A stretch of 53,115 nucleotides of DNA from SIG480 sp045614365 (lineage in GTDB: Bacteria; Bacillota; Clostridia; Oscillospirales; JAAYXM01): assembly GCA_045614365.1 (NCBI GenBank), contig JAZLCV010000050.1:1-53115 (forward strand), given 5' to 3'. Both the position numbers and the translations under genes were made by a program. This document shows positions 42,276-50,396 of this stretch, piece after piece. Under the pieces are notes generated by a model. It did not search any database. It saw only the letters and a program-made list of their open reading frames with translations, and was not told where the DNA came from. Numbering within the stretch: position 1 is the first letter of the stretch; each line of letters opens with the position of its first letter.

Positions 42276-43043
42276 TTACTTAACAAGCTTAGCGCTGTCC
42301 GGCTCGATGTAGAGCGTTGCAGCATCGTGTGTACGAAGGATAGTTGCCGGGCACTTCTCATTGATCTCAGTGTTGTAGATGGTGTCATGAACAGCCTGAG
42401 CCTTTGTAGCAGCCGGAACCATGCAGAATACGTACTTCGGACGCATAAGTGCCGGAACAGTAAGAGAAAGAGCATGTGTCGGGACATCATCAAGCTTTTC
42501 AAAGCAACCGTCGTTAACCTGCTGCTGACGGCAGACGAGGTCAAGCTGAACAACCTTAACAAGCTTCGGGTCGTTAAAGTCAGCTACTGGCGGCTCATTG
42601 AATGCGATGTGACCGTCCTCCCCGATACCCATGCAAACGATGTCTGTCGGGTTCTCTTCGAGGAGCTTGGAGTAACGTGCGCACTCTGCCTCAGGATCCT
42701 TTGCGGAGCAATCGAGGTAGTTGACGGACTTGAACGGAACCTGACCGAAAAGTCTGTCACGGAGGAAGTTACCAAAGCCCTGCGGTGCATCAGCAGAAAG
42801 GCCTATGTACTCATCCATATGGAATGCGTTGATGCGGGAGAAGTCGATGCTCTTGTCGTTCTTAAGAGTTTCAAGGAACTCATTCTGAGACGGAGCAGCA
42901 GCGAAAATCATATTGATTTCGTCCTTCTCTGCGAGAAGTTTCTTTATTGCAGCAACAGTATCAGCTGCAGCAACAGCACCGAGTTCCGAGCGGGACTCGC
43001 AAAGCTTGATATTAAGCTTATCAGCTTTCATTTCTTTAATCAT
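42276..43043 (-). CDS. nagB: Glucosamine-6-phosphate deaminase NagB family
   Basis: A 255-residue protein of the NagB/6-phosphogluconolactonase fold. HMDEYIG (75-81) and GIGEDGHIAFNEP (139-151) carry the residues equivalent to Asp72, Asp141, His143 and Glu148 of Escherichia coli NagB. It converts glucosamine-6-phosphate to fructose-6-phosphate and ammonia. ATG with AGGAG 10 bases upstream and its own near-consensus promoter, suggesting high expression. It stands alone, without nagA nearby. Confidence 0.92.
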   Translation of the reverse strand: MIKEMKADKLNIKLCESRSELGAVAAADTVAAIKKLLAEKDEINMIFAAAPSQNEFLETLKNDKSIDFSRINAFHMDEYIGLSADAPQGFGNFLRDRLFGQVPFKSVNYLDCSAKDPEAECARYSKLLEENPTDIVCMGIGEDGHIAFNEPPVADFNDPKLVKVVQLDLVCRQQQVNDGCFEKLDDVPTHALSLTVPALMRPKYVFCMVPAATKAQAVHDTIYNTEINEKCPATILRTHDAATLYIEPDSAKLVK

Positions 43044-43090
43044 TTTTATTCAACTCCTAAATTTTTAGTCAGTATAAGTCGCTATTTATT

Positions 43091-43119
43091 ATTTTATATG
43101 TAAATTGCTGCAATGTCAA
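43091..43119 (-). promoter_or_regulatory. Promoter of nagB
   Basis: On the minus strand a perfect TTGACA (43119-43114) and TAAAAT (43096-43091) are 17 bases apart, about 50 bases upstream of the ATG. The gap to ispE (43044-43183) has no other gene. Confidence 0.85.
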
Positions 43120-43183
43120 GAAGAAAGTAGCTGTTTTAGTTTTTATTTATATCTGTTTCTTATGGTTATAAAAAAGCTATATC

Positions 43184-44077
43184 TCAAGGTATCAGCGTGC
43201 AACTCCGAACATTTCCGGAGCACACCGGTTGTGCAACAAATACGTCTGCATACCGCCTGACGAGCCTTCTTCTTACCCTTTCCGCTTCTTCGCGGTTTGT
43301 GAACATTCCGAACACAGCACTGCCGCTGCCCGTCATCGCCGCACAGAGCGCACCGTTTTGGAGAAGGGTTTCTTTTATACGTGAAATATCCCTTACGTCA
43401 GCAGACACAACCGGTTCAAAAACGTTGTACACATTCGCCGCAACTGATATAATATCTCCTCTTTCTATCGCAGAAAGCATTGCCGCAGTATCAGGATGCT
43501 TTTCTATCGGATGATTGTCAATTTCCGTGAAAACCGCTTTGGTTGACATTCCGCGAGCAGGCTTCGCTATAACGAAAAAGCAATCAGGAAGCGCCGGTAA
43601 ATCCGTCATAGCCTCTCCTTTGGCACACGCAAGCACCGTACCACCCATAAGACAGAATGGAACATCGGCGCCCACCGTAAGTCCGACTTCACACAACACT
43701 TCATCCGAAAGCGGGAAATCACATAGCTCATTGAGCAGCCTCAGCACTGCTGCACCGTCAGCACTGCCGCCCGCCATTCCGGCACTTGACGGTATCCGTT
43801 TTTCCACGGCAATTGCTATCCCGCCGCAGTCAATTCCGGTCGCAGTGAGAAACGCGCGCGCTGCCTTCACGGCAATATTGCGCTCATCATTCGGGATATA
43901 CGGTATATTGGATATGCACGATATGTCCCCGCCACAGCCTATTCTTACGGCAACGGAATCATAAAGTGATACACTTTGCATCACCATCTCAAGATCGTGG
44001 TAACCGTCATCAAGCAGTCCCAGAACATCAAGTGTTAAATTAAGCTTTGCATAAGCCTTTGCAAAACCGTATCTCAC
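43184..44077 (-). CDS. ispE: 4-diphosphocytidyl-2-C-methyl-D-erythritol kinase IspE
   Basis: A 297-residue GHMP kinase of the MEP isoprenoid pathway. AYAKLNLTLDVLG at the start, the ATP loop IPSSAGMAGGSADGAA (about 94-109) and MTGSGSAVFGMF near 265 are all present. It phosphorylates CDP-methylerythritol. GTG start with GAGGGTG upstream. It ends the lrp-aminotransferase-ispE run and is 16 bases after the aminotransferase. The stop is followed by a T-rich stretch without a clear terminator stem. Confidence 0.95.
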   Translation of the reverse strand: MRYGFAKAYAKLNLTLDVLGLLDDGYHDLEMVMQSVSLYDSVAVRIGCGGDISCISNIPYIPNDERNIAVKAARAFLTATGIDCGGIAIAVEKRIPSSAGMAGGSADGAAVLRLLNELCDFPLSDEVLCEVGLTVGADVPFCLMGGTVLACAKGEAMTDLPALPDCFFVIAKPARGMSTKAVFTEIDNHPIEKHPDTAAMLSAIERGDIISVAANVYNVFEPVVSADVRDISRIKETLLQNGALCAAMTGSGSAVFGMFTNREEAERVRRRLVRRYADVFVAQPVCSGNVRSCTLIP

Positions 44078-44094
44078 AGTATCACACCCTCACA

Positions 44095-45255
44095 CTAAAG
44101 CGACTGTACAAATTCCTCTATCCTGGACAGCGCTTTGGCAATATTCTTCATCGAAGCCGCATAACAGCATCTTACAAAGCCTTCACCGCTCTCACCAAAT
44201 GCATTACCCGGAATTACCGCAACGTGTTTTTCCTGAAGAAGTCTCATACAGAACTCATCAGAGGTAAGCCCCGTCGATTTTATGCACGGGAACATATAAA
44301 ATGCCCCCTGCGGCATAGCACACGTAAGACCTATCGCATTGAACCGGTCACACATAAAGCGGCGGCGCTGGTTGTATTCTTCACGCATTTCTTCAATATC
44401 ACGATCGCCGTTGTTGAGCGCTTCAACCGCAGCAAACTGAGCCATCGTCGGCGCAGACATAATTCCGTACTGGTGAATGCGCGTCATAACCGCGGCAATC
44501 TCACGCGGACAACAGGCATATCCGAGACGCCACCCTGTCATAGCGTATGACTTTGAAAAACCGTTTACAACAATAGTACGCTCTCGCATACCGTCAATTG
44601 ACGCAACTGAAACGTGCTTTGCGCCGTATGTAAGCTCAGAGTATATTTCATCGGAAATAACCATAAGGTCATGCTTTATAATAATTTTCGCAAGAGCTTC
44701 AAGCTCATTTTTTTCAAGAATTGCACCCGTCGGGTTATTCGGATACGGAAGAACAAGCAGCTTGCTCTTCGGAGTTATCACAGCTTCAAGCTTTTCCGGA
44801 GTGAGCTTGAAATCATCTTCCGCAACCGTTGCAACGTGAACCGGAACACCGCTTGCAAGTGACGCAATAGGCCCGTAGCATACAAACGACGGTTCCGGCA
44901 CAATAACCTCATCGCCCGGATTTATAAGCGCACGCATTGCAAGGTCAATAGCCTCACTTCCTCCGACCGTAACAACAACCTCGTCCTTCGGATCATAAGA
45001 AAGAGAAAACGAACGCTTCATATAATCGGTTACAGCCCGGCGAAGCTCCATTGTTCCTGCATTCGGAGTATAGTATGTATATCCCTTTTCGAGAGATGCG
45101 ATACCCGCATCGCGGATATGCCACGGTGTGACGAAGTCCGGCTCACCTATTCCGAGTGAGATAACATCGCTTCCTGATATAAGATCAAAATATTTTCTTA
45201 TTCCCGATGGCTTTATACTGCTTGCACGGGATGACAGTTTTGAATTGTAGTCCAT
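44095..45255 (-). CDS. PLP-dependent class I/II aminotransferase
   Basis: A 386-residue fold-type I aminotransferase. Family features: SLGIGEPDFVTP, YPNNPTGAIL, SDEIYSELTYG and the PLP lysine in NGFSKSYAMTGWR (near 235). This subgroup (AspC/PatA-like) often uses aspartate or aromatic amino acids, and the exact substrate is not clear. It lies 20 bases after an Lrp/AsnC regulator, a pairing common in Clostridia, and is likely in one operon with it. Confidence 0.92.
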   Translation of the reverse strand: MDYNSKLSSRASSIKPSGIRKYFDLISGSDVISLGIGEPDFVTPWHIRDAGIASLEKGYTYYTPNAGTMELRRAVTDYMKRSFSLSYDPKDEVVVTVGGSEAIDLAMRALINPGDEVIVPEPSFVCYGPIASLASGVPVHVATVAEDDFKLTPEKLEAVITPKSKLLVLPYPNNPTGAILEKNELEALAKIIIKHDLMVISDEIYSELTYGAKHVSVASIDGMRERTIVVNGFSKSYAMTGWRLGYACCPREIAAVMTRIHQYGIMSAPTMAQFAAVEALNNGDRDIEEMREEYNQRRRFMCDRFNAIGLTCAMPQGAFYMFPCIKSTGLTSDEFCMRLLQEKHVAVIPGNAFGESGEGFVRCCYAASMKNIAKALSRIEEFVQSL

Positions 45256-45276
45256 AATATATTTCCTCCGGGATGA

Positions 45277-45759
45277 CTAAAACGCATATCCGCGTTCCTG
45301 ATTTTTTTCTGTGTTCGTATACATAACGCCCTTGTCCTTGAACTTTTTCAACACAAAATGCGTTGCTGTGCTTGTAACGTATTCAAGCGGTGCAATCTTG
45401 TCGGAAACAAAGCCTGCAACCTCACGCAAGCTTTTTCCGTGGATCGTAACGGCAATATCATATGCTCCCGACATAAGATACACGCTTTCAACCTCTTCAT
45501 ACTGGCTCATACGCTCTGCTATGCGTTCAAAACCCTGTCCGCGCTGAGGAACAACCTTTATCTCGATAAGTGCCGTAACGCCCTCATCACCAACCTTATC
45601 CCAGTCGATAAGAGTCTTGTATCCTGCGATAATGTCCTTTTCCTCATATTCTTCTATGGCGGCGGCAACGTCCTCTACCTTCATTTCAAGCGATGACGCA
45701 ATCTGCTCTGCAGACATTTTCGCATCTTTTTCAAGCAATTCCAAAATAGCGTTTTTCAA
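45277..45759 (-). CDS. Lrp/AsnC-family transcriptional regulator
   Basis: A 160-residue protein with an N-terminal winged-helix region (about 5-45, AEQIASSLEMKVEDVAAAIEEYE) and a RAM ligand domain (about 60-140). Such regulators sense amino acids. The TTG start is chosen because AAGGAGAG lies 8 bases upstream, and a good promoter is found just before it. It is probably a local regulator of the aminotransferase that follows. Target sites are not identified. Confidence 0.9.
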   Translation of the reverse strand: MKNAILELLEKDAKMSAEQIASSLEMKVEDVAAAIEEYEEKDIIAGYKTLIDWDKVGDEGVTALIEIKVVPQRGQGFERIAERMSQYEEVESVYLMSGAYDIAVTIHGKSLREVAGFVSDKIAPLEYVTSTATHFVLKKFKDKGVMYTNTEKNQERGYAF

Positions 45760-45792
45760 AGCACTTTCTCTCCTTTTTACTATAATATGTCT

Positions 45793-45821
45793 ATTATACT
45801 AAATTTAACTTTTCGATGCAA
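45793..45821 (-). promoter_or_regulatory. Promoter of the lrp-aminotransferase-ispE operon
   Basis: On the minus strand TTGCAT (45821-45816) and a perfect TATAAT (45798-45793) are 17 bases apart, about 35 bases upstream of the TTG start. It stands back to back with the epimerase promoter, 24 bases away. Confidence 0.8.
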
Positions 45822-45845
45822 TAGATTTTTTATTTTTTCCAAGCC

Positions 45846-45874
45846 TTGCAAAATATACAATTTTGGTATACAAT
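45846..45874 (+). promoter_or_regulatory. Promoter of the UDP-GlcNAc 2-epimerase gene
   Basis: TTGCAA (45846-45851) and TACAAT (45869-45874) are 17 bases apart. The ATG at 45908 follows after about 27 bases of leader carrying CGGAGG. Confidence 0.75.
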
Positions 45875-45907
45875 AAAGATACAACTTTTTCGGAGGTTTT
45901 ATGACAA

Positions 45908-47053
45908 ATGAAAAAATTAACCGTTATGTCCGTTTTCGGCACTCGTCCCGAGGCTGTTAAAATGGCTCCGCTCGTTATCGAGCTCTCAAAAAGACCTGAA
46001 ATAAATTCCATCTGCTGTGTCACTGCACAGCACCGCGAAATGCTCGACTCTGTTCTTGATATATTCAAAGTCAAGCCGGACTATGATCTCAACATTATGA
46101 CACCTAACCAGACACTTGCCACGATAACCACCAAGGCGCTTAGCGGTCTTGACGGTGTTCTGTCGGAAGCAAAGCCTGATATCGTTCTTGTTCACGGCGA
46201 TACGTCAACGGCGTTTGTTTCCGCACTGGCGGCATTTTACCACAGAATTCCCGTCGGCCACGTAGAGGCAGGACTTCGCTCATTTGATAAGTATTCTCCG
46301 TTCCCCGAGGAGATGAACAGAAAGCTTATCGGAAGCATTGCTGAGCTCAACTTCTGCCCCACCGACAACAACGCAGAAAATCTCCGCCGCGAAAACTTGA
46401 ACAACGGAATTTTCATCACAGGCAACACTGTTATTGATGCACTTAAGTACACTGTTTCCGACAACTACAAATTCCACAATGAGGATATAACAAAGATTGA
46501 TTTTGATTCTTACCGCACAATTCTTATGACGGCTCACCGCCGCGAGAATTACGGTGAACCGATGCGCAACATTATGCACGCTGTGCGCGATATTGTCGAG
46601 TCCCACCCGGATGTACAGATAATCTATCCCGTTCACATGAGTCCTATCGTCCGCGAGACCGTATACGAAATTTTAGGTGATGCTCCGCGCGTGCATCTTC
46701 TCGACCCGATTGACGTTGACGATATGCACAACCTTATGGCACGCGCCCACTTTATCCTCACGGATTCCGGCGGACTTCAGGAGGAGGCTCCGTCTCTTGG
46801 AAAGCCGGTTCTCGTTATGCGCTGTGAAACCGAGCGTCCGGAGGCTGTTGCAGCCGGAACGGTAAAAATCGCAGGTGTCGAGCGCGAGGTCATCCGTGAT
46901 ATGGCTTATGAGCTTCTTGACAATGAAGAGGCATACAAAAAAATGGCGCATGCCGTCAACCCCTACGGAGACGGAAATGCTTCAAAGAGAATCGCAGATG
47001 CAATTCTCTGGAAGCTCGCCGGAATCGGTGATAAACCGGAAGATTTCCGATGA
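45908..47053 (+). CDS. wecB: UDP-N-acetylglucosamine 2-epimerase (non-hydrolysing)
   Basis: A 381-residue GT-B-like epimerase that interconverts UDP-GlcNAc and UDP-ManNAc. Motifs: FGTRPEAVKMAPL (10-22), HGDTSTAFVSALAAFY, GHVEAGLRSFD, FPEEMNRKL and TAHRRENYG. UDP-ManNAc feeds wall teichoic acid linkage units or secreted polysaccharides, so it could serve the polysaccharide operon at a distance. GGAGG is 11 bases upstream; another ATG at 45901 is out of frame. The gene overlaps the next one by 4 bases (ATGA). Confidence 0.96.
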   Translation: MKKLTVMSVFGTRPEAVKMAPLVIELSKRPEINSICCVTAQHREMLDSVLDIFKVKPDYDLNIMTPNQTLATITTKALSGLDGVLSEAKPDIVLVHGDTSTAFVSALAAFYHRIPVGHVEAGLRSFDKYSPFPEEMNRKLIGSIAELNFCPTDNNAENLRRENLNNGIFITGNTVIDALKYTVSDNYKFHNEDITKIDFDSYRTILMTAHRRENYGEPMRNIMHAVRDIVESHPDVQIIYPVHMSPIVRETVYEILGDAPRVHLLDPIDVDDMHNLMARAHFILTDSGGLQEEAPSLGKPVLVMRCETERPEAVAAGTVKIAGVEREVIRDMAYELLDNEEAYKKMAHAVNPYGDGNASKRIADAILWKLAGIGDKPEDFR

Positions 47054-47820
47054 GAAAAAAGGAGCGTTCCGGCATGAAGCACCGCACAATGTTCTTCGTT
47101 TTCATCGCGCTCTTCATCCTTCTCGTTTCCGTTGTTGCTATTCTTTTTCTCCCGAATATGTCAGCAACGCTTATAAACACCGTTCCCGAATATCCGCCCG
47201 AGTTTCATTCCTTCGATCCCGTGCAAACCGTCGGAGCAGAAGCCGTTACAGTTAACAAAACAAATGTAAAAGCAATTGTTGCCGCGATAAAACGTCCGGA
47301 GGAATACTTTTCAAAAACTCAAAGCACCATCTCCCACGATTCGGGAAGCGCTTCCTTTGCACGGCAAAAATGGGTTAAAGGAGAGCTCTCCCGCGTTGAT
47401 GTTTTTCCTTCCCTTTCAGCACAAACTCCGTCAGCACACTATGTATACACGGCTGACTCGGTTTTCGTATGGCGGTCAGGAGAGCGCACAGCTCATAAGG
47501 CCTCACGCGGAAGCTTCCAGCCTGAAGACGAGCAGATGATGATGACATATGAAGATATAACTTCCGCAAAGGATGAAGATATCATCACTGCACAGCTTAC
47601 CGTATATGACGGCACATCCTGTGTTTATGCTGAGGTCAGAAATCCGTCAAGCAACTATACGAACCGATATTGGGTTTCATACTCAACAGGGCTTCTTGTT
47701 TTCGGACAAAGCTTAAACCGCGACGGGAAGGTTGTTTATTCCGTAACCTCAACGCAAACGGATATATCTCCGCAGGATATAGAAACCTTCCGTTTGCCGG
47801 ATGGGAAATTACCTTCGTAA
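47050..47820 (+). CDS. Membrane-anchored extracytoplasmic protein of unknown function
   Basis: Function not recognised. The 256-residue protein has a basic start, one helix (about 14-34) and an outer domain of about 220 residues rich in beta-type segments, for example HYVYTADSVFVWRSGER and the ending FRLPDGKLPS. No lipobox cysteine is visible, so it is a signal anchor rather than a lipoprotein. The repeated YDGTSCVYAEV and YWVSYSTGLLVFGQS style suggests an outer-membrane-lipoprotein-carrier-like (LolA/OutL-type) beta sheet. That is a guess. Its ATG overlaps the epimerase stop, so the two are translationally coupled. A hairpin terminator follows. Confidence 0.75.
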   Translation: MRKKERSGMKHRTMFFVFIALFILLVSVVAILFLPNMSATLINTVPEYPPEFHSFDPVQTVGAEAVTVNKTNVKAIVAAIKRPEEYFSKTQSTISHDSGSASFARQKWVKGELSRVDVFPSLSAQTPSAHYVYTADSVFVWRSGERTAHKASRGSFQPEDEQMMMTYEDITSAKDEDIITAQLTVYDGTSCVYAEVRNPSSNYTNRYWVSYSTGLLVFGQSLNRDGKVVYSVTSTQTDISPQDIETFRLPDGKLPS

Positions 47821-47859
47821 CGAATAAGGCAGATTGTACAGTATCAAAAACTAATACAC

Positions 47860-47887
47860 AACACCGCCGGAAAATACCGGCGGTGTT
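47860..47887. terminator. Bidirectional intrinsic terminator
   Basis: An 11-bp GC-rich stem (AACACCGCCGG with its complement, 6-base loop) lies between the convergent unknown membrane-protein gene and obg. A run of T after the right arm is short. Confidence 0.85.
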
Positions 47888-47891
47888 TCAC

Positions 47892-49163
47892 TTACTTTAC
47901 ATATTCAAATTCCATGGAGTAAATTATTATAGTGTCTCCTTCTTGTGCGCCGCGCTCTTCAAGCGCATCGTATACACCGTATTTACGGAGCAGGCGTTCA
48001 AAATAGATGCGGGATTCATAATCCTCAAAGTTCACAGAACCCATAGCTCGCTTTATCCAGTTTGCCTCAACCGAATAAACATCGCCGTCGAGACGGAAAA
48101 TCTCAAAATCGTGGCTTGTGGTATCTTCTTCTACACGAACGAAGTTCGGTGTGTATGTCTCTATCGGCGGGAGCTTTGAAAGCACTTCTGCAACCTTTTT
48201 CATAAGCTCTGAAACACCTACATTCGTTGCAGCCGAAATTTCAAAATAATCAAGACCGAGATTTTTGATATATGCACGGAACTTATCTGCCGCTTCACGG
48301 TCATAAATCAAATCGCTTTTGTTTGCCGCAACGATTTGCGGACGCTTGGCAAGCTCCGGATTATATCTTGAAAGCTCATCGTTTATCGCTTCAAAATCCG
48401 CAATAGGGTCTCTCCCCTCGCTGCCGGAAACGTCCACCATATGAACAATCAGACGACAACGGTCAATATGCCTCAGGAAACGGTGACCGAGCCCCGCTCC
48501 CTCGCTTGCACCTTCGATAATACCGGGGATATCCGCCATAACGTAAGAAAAGCTTTCGTCCACGCGTACAACACCGAGATTCGGCGTTATGGTTGTAAAA
48601 TGATAATTTGCAATTTTCGGACGCGCCGCACTCACAACAGACAAAAGCGTGGATTTTCCGACATTCGGAAATCCCGCAAGTCCGACATCCGCAAGAAGCT
48701 TAAGCTCAAGCCGTACTTCAAGCTCCTCACCATCAAGGCCGGGACGCGCAAAACGCGGAGCCTGGCGCGTTGGTGTCGCAAAATGCTGATTCCCCCAGCC
48801 ACCGCGACCGCCTTTGCATATGATAAACGGCTCATCATCCGACATATCCTTCACGAGCGCACCGCTTGCAACATCATAGACAAGAGTCCCGCGCGGAACC
48901 TTTACCACAATATCTTTACCACGCTTACCGGAGCAACGCTTGCCACTTCCGTTTGCGCCGTTTTCTGCCTTGTATTTCGTTTTATAGCGGAACTCAACGA
49001 GCGTGGACATATTATCGTCGACTTTGAGAACGACATTGCCGCCGTCTCCGCCGTCTCCGCCATCCGGTCCGCCGGATGCTATATATTTTTCACGGTGGAA
49101 TGCAACGGCACCGTCACCGCCGCGACCTGCAATAAATCTCGCGCTTGCAACATCAACAAACAT
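47892..49163 (-). CDS. obg: Obg GTPase (CgtA)
   Basis: A 423-residue ribosome-assembly GTPase. The glycine-rich Obg domain (1-155, with GGPDGGDGGDGGNV) is followed by the GTPase domain (G1 GFPNVGKST at 164-172, DIPGIIEGASEGAGLGHRFL and NKSD near 281) and a C-terminal OCT domain (about 345-423). The ATG at 49163 is chosen because GGAGGTG lies 6 bases upstream. The frame extends further but into a repeat. It is normally grouped with rplU and rpmA. Here a terminator and a MITE-like repeat separate it from rpmA, so its promoter is unclear. Confidence 0.97.
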   Translation of the reverse strand: MFVDVASARFIAGRGGDGAVAFHREKYIASGGPDGGDGGDGGNVVLKVDDNMSTLVEFRYKTKYKAENGANGSGKRCSGKRGKDIVVKVPRGTLVYDVASGALVKDMSDDEPFIICKGGRGGWGNQHFATPTRQAPRFARPGLDGEELEVRLELKLLADVGLAGFPNVGKSTLLSVVSAARPKIANYHFTTITPNLGVVRVDESFSYVMADIPGIIEGASEGAGLGHRFLRHIDRCRLIVHMVDVSGSEGRDPIADFEAINDELSRYNPELAKRPQIVAANKSDLIYDREAADKFRAYIKNLGLDYFEISAATNVGVSELMKKVAEVLSKLPPIETYTPNFVRVEEDTTSHDFEIFRLDGDVYSVEANWIKRAMGSVNFEDYESRIYFERLLRKYGVYDALEERGAQEGDTIIIYSMEFEYVK

Positions 49164-49182
49164 TTTGTGCACCTCCAGATTC

Positions 49183-49305
49183 AAGGTAATAAGTAATACA
49201 GAAGAGTTAATAACAGGTAATGTGAAATTGCTACGCAATTTCAATTTAAATATGATTTTCGCAATGTGAAAATCACTTCACTTATTCACTCTTCACTATT
49301 ACCTA
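49183..49305. repeat. MITE-like small repeat with imperfect terminal inverted repeats
   Basis: The left end (AAGGTAATAAGTAATACAGA, then AGAGTTAATAA) and the reverse complement of the right end (AGGTAATAGTGAAGAGTG, then AATAAG) match as imperfect inverted repeats of about 25 bases. Inside are two hairpins: GAAATTGC with GCAATTTC, and GATTTTC with GAAAATC. The composition is more AT-rich than the flanks and there is no coding frame. Short elements of this type are common in Clostridia. Copies elsewhere in the genome cannot be checked here. Confidence 0.6.
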
Positions 49306-49322
49306 TTTCTTAATTAAAAATA

Positions 49323-49348
49323 CGGGCAGGTCAGATAAGACCTGCCCG
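49323..49348 (-). terminator. Intrinsic terminator after rpmA
   Basis: A perfect 10-bp stem (CGGGCAGGTC with its complement, 6-base loop) is followed on the minus strand by a T-rich stretch (TATTTTTAATT). It lies 13 bases beyond the rpmA stop and ends the rplU-prp-rpmA transcript before obg. Confidence 0.9.
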
Positions 49349-49360
49349 AACATTTGTTTT

Positions 49361-49645
49361 TTACTGAGCAACCGGGTAGATGGAAACCTTCTTGCGGTCC
49401 TTACCGAAACGCTCGAAGCGTACTACGCCGTCCATAGTTGCAAACAAGGTATCATCAGAGCCCTTGCTTACGTTTGTGCCCGGGTGGATCTTTGTGCCGC
49501 GCTGACGAACGAGAATGTTTCCGGAGAGAACAAACTGACCGTCTGCACGCTTTACACCGAGGCGCTTGGACTCGGAGTCACGGCCGTTCTTTGTGGAACC
49601 AACACCCTTTTTATGTGCAAAAAACTGAATTCCGATTTTAAGCAT
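49361..49645 (-). CDS. rpmA: 50S ribosomal protein L27
   Basis: A 94-residue L27 precursor. The start at 49645 has GGAGGTG 7 bases upstream; a long upstream frame is an artefact. The N-terminus MLKIGIQFFA followed by HKKG matches the Firmicute extension that Prp protease removes after FFA. The core (GVGSTKNGRDSESKRLGVK and VRQRGTKIHPG) is canonical. The first bases overlap the prp stop by 8 bases. Confidence 0.97.
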   Translation of the reverse strand: MLKIGIQFFAHKKGVGSTKNGRDSESKRLGVKRADGQFVLSGNILVRQRGTKIHPGTNVSKGSDDTLFATMDGVVRFERFGKDRKKVSIYPVAQ

Positions 49646-49964
49646 TAGACTGCACCTCCATAATTTCAATATACTCTGGATACTCAAAAGCAACCGCGCG
49701 CATATGGCGCTCAAATGCTTCAAGTACCTTTTGGCAAGCCTTGTCCTCATTTGAAAGAATGAGCCTTATTCTTGCCGTTTCGGGTTCAACCAGAACATCT
49801 GCATCCGCGTGAAAAGAATCATTTATGATTGTTTCCGAAAGTCCGACTGCACTTGAGATGGCAGCGCATATAATGTCGCTTCCACTCTCTGCATAGCCGG
49901 AATGGCCGGATACGTCAAACCCGATGGCGTTATCGCCTTTTTTAATCAATCTGACAGTAGTCAT
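49638..49964 (-). CDS. prp: Ribosomal-processing cysteine protease Prp
   Basis: A 108-residue protein of the YsxB/Prp family, which cuts the N-terminal extension off ribosomal protein L27 so the subunit can function. The catalytic residues are His21 (GHSGYAESGSD) and Cys33 (IICAAIS). It lies between rplU and rpmA as usual, with overlapping ends that suggest coupling. Confidence 0.95.
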   Translation of the reverse strand: MTTVRLIKKGDNAIGFDVSGHSGYAESGSDIICAAISSAVGLSETIINDSFHADADVLVEPETARIRLILSNEDKACQKVLEAFERHMRAVAFEYPEYIEIMEVQSNA

Positions 49965-49967
49965 AAC

Positions 49968-50273
49968 TTAGCCGATCTTCTCGATCTGAAGCTTTGTGTA
50001 CGGCTGTCTGTGACCCTGACGGCGGCGGTAGTTCTTCTTTGCCTTGAACTTGAAGACCATGATCTTCTTGCCCTTGCCGTTCTTCAGGACCTTAGCGGTA
50101 ACCTTAGCGCCCTCAACATTCGGAGCTCCGACAGTTACGTTATCGCCGTCGATTGTCATAAGTACGTTGTCAAACTCTACTGTTTCGCTCTCAGTGTTGA
50201 GAAGCTCAACATAGATAACATCGCCCTCAGAAACCTTGTACTGCTTTCCGCCTGTAACGAAAATTGCCTGCAT
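49968..50273 (-). CDS. rplU: 50S ribosomal protein L21
   Basis: A 101-residue protein. MQAIFVTGGKQYKVSEGDVI is the standard N-terminus and FKAKKNYRRRQGHRQPYT the standard C-terminal region. The ATG at 50273 has GAGAGGTG 8 bases upstream; a longer frame runs into the leader. It is followed by prp after 3 bases. A consensus promoter and a leader of about 82 bases precede it. Confidence 0.97.
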   Translation of the reverse strand: MQAIFVTGGKQYKVSEGDVIYVELLNTESETVEFDNVLMTIDGDNVTVGAPNVEGAKVTAKVLKNGKGKKIMVFKFKAKKNYRRRQGHRQPYTKLQIEKIG

Positions 50274-50355
50274 TCTTCTTGCACCTCTCTTCAAATTTAG
50301 AGTCTCGCTCTTGTAGGCACTGCCGAAACAGTTTAACAAACCCACTCAATGCGGC
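50274..50355 (-). promoter_or_regulatory. Candidate L21 leader RNA element
   Basis: Between the expected transcription start and the rplU ATG is a leader of about 82 bases with possible stems: GCCG with CGGC, enclosing GTTT with AAAC, and CTCT pairing with the AGAG of the ribosome site. Firmicute rplU genes carry a conserved L21 leader that mediates autoregulation. The fit to that family was not tested, so this is a position-based call. Confidence 0.45.
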
Positions 50356-50361
50356 TTAGAT

Positions 50362-50390
50362 ATTATATCATCATAAAATGCAAATGTCAA
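50362..50390 (-). promoter_or_regulatory. Consensus promoter of rplU-prp-rpmA
   Basis: On the minus strand a perfect TTGACA (50390-50385) and a perfect TATAAT (50367-50362) are separated by 17 bases. It lies just beyond the stop of the DUF2344 gene and is the strongest promoter in the window, as expected for ribosomal protein genes. Confidence 0.92.
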
Positions 50391-50396
50391 GCTTTT

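Noticed and set aside
42327..43103. 258-residue plus-strand reading frame over nagB
   Set aside because: The minus strand encodes an intact NagB with active-site motifs; the plus frame ends inside the nagB promoter.
45901..45960. Short frame from ATG at 45901, overlapping the epimerase start
   Set aside because: It is closer to the ribosome site but runs into a stop after about 19 codons. The epimerase frame at 45908 carries the family signature.
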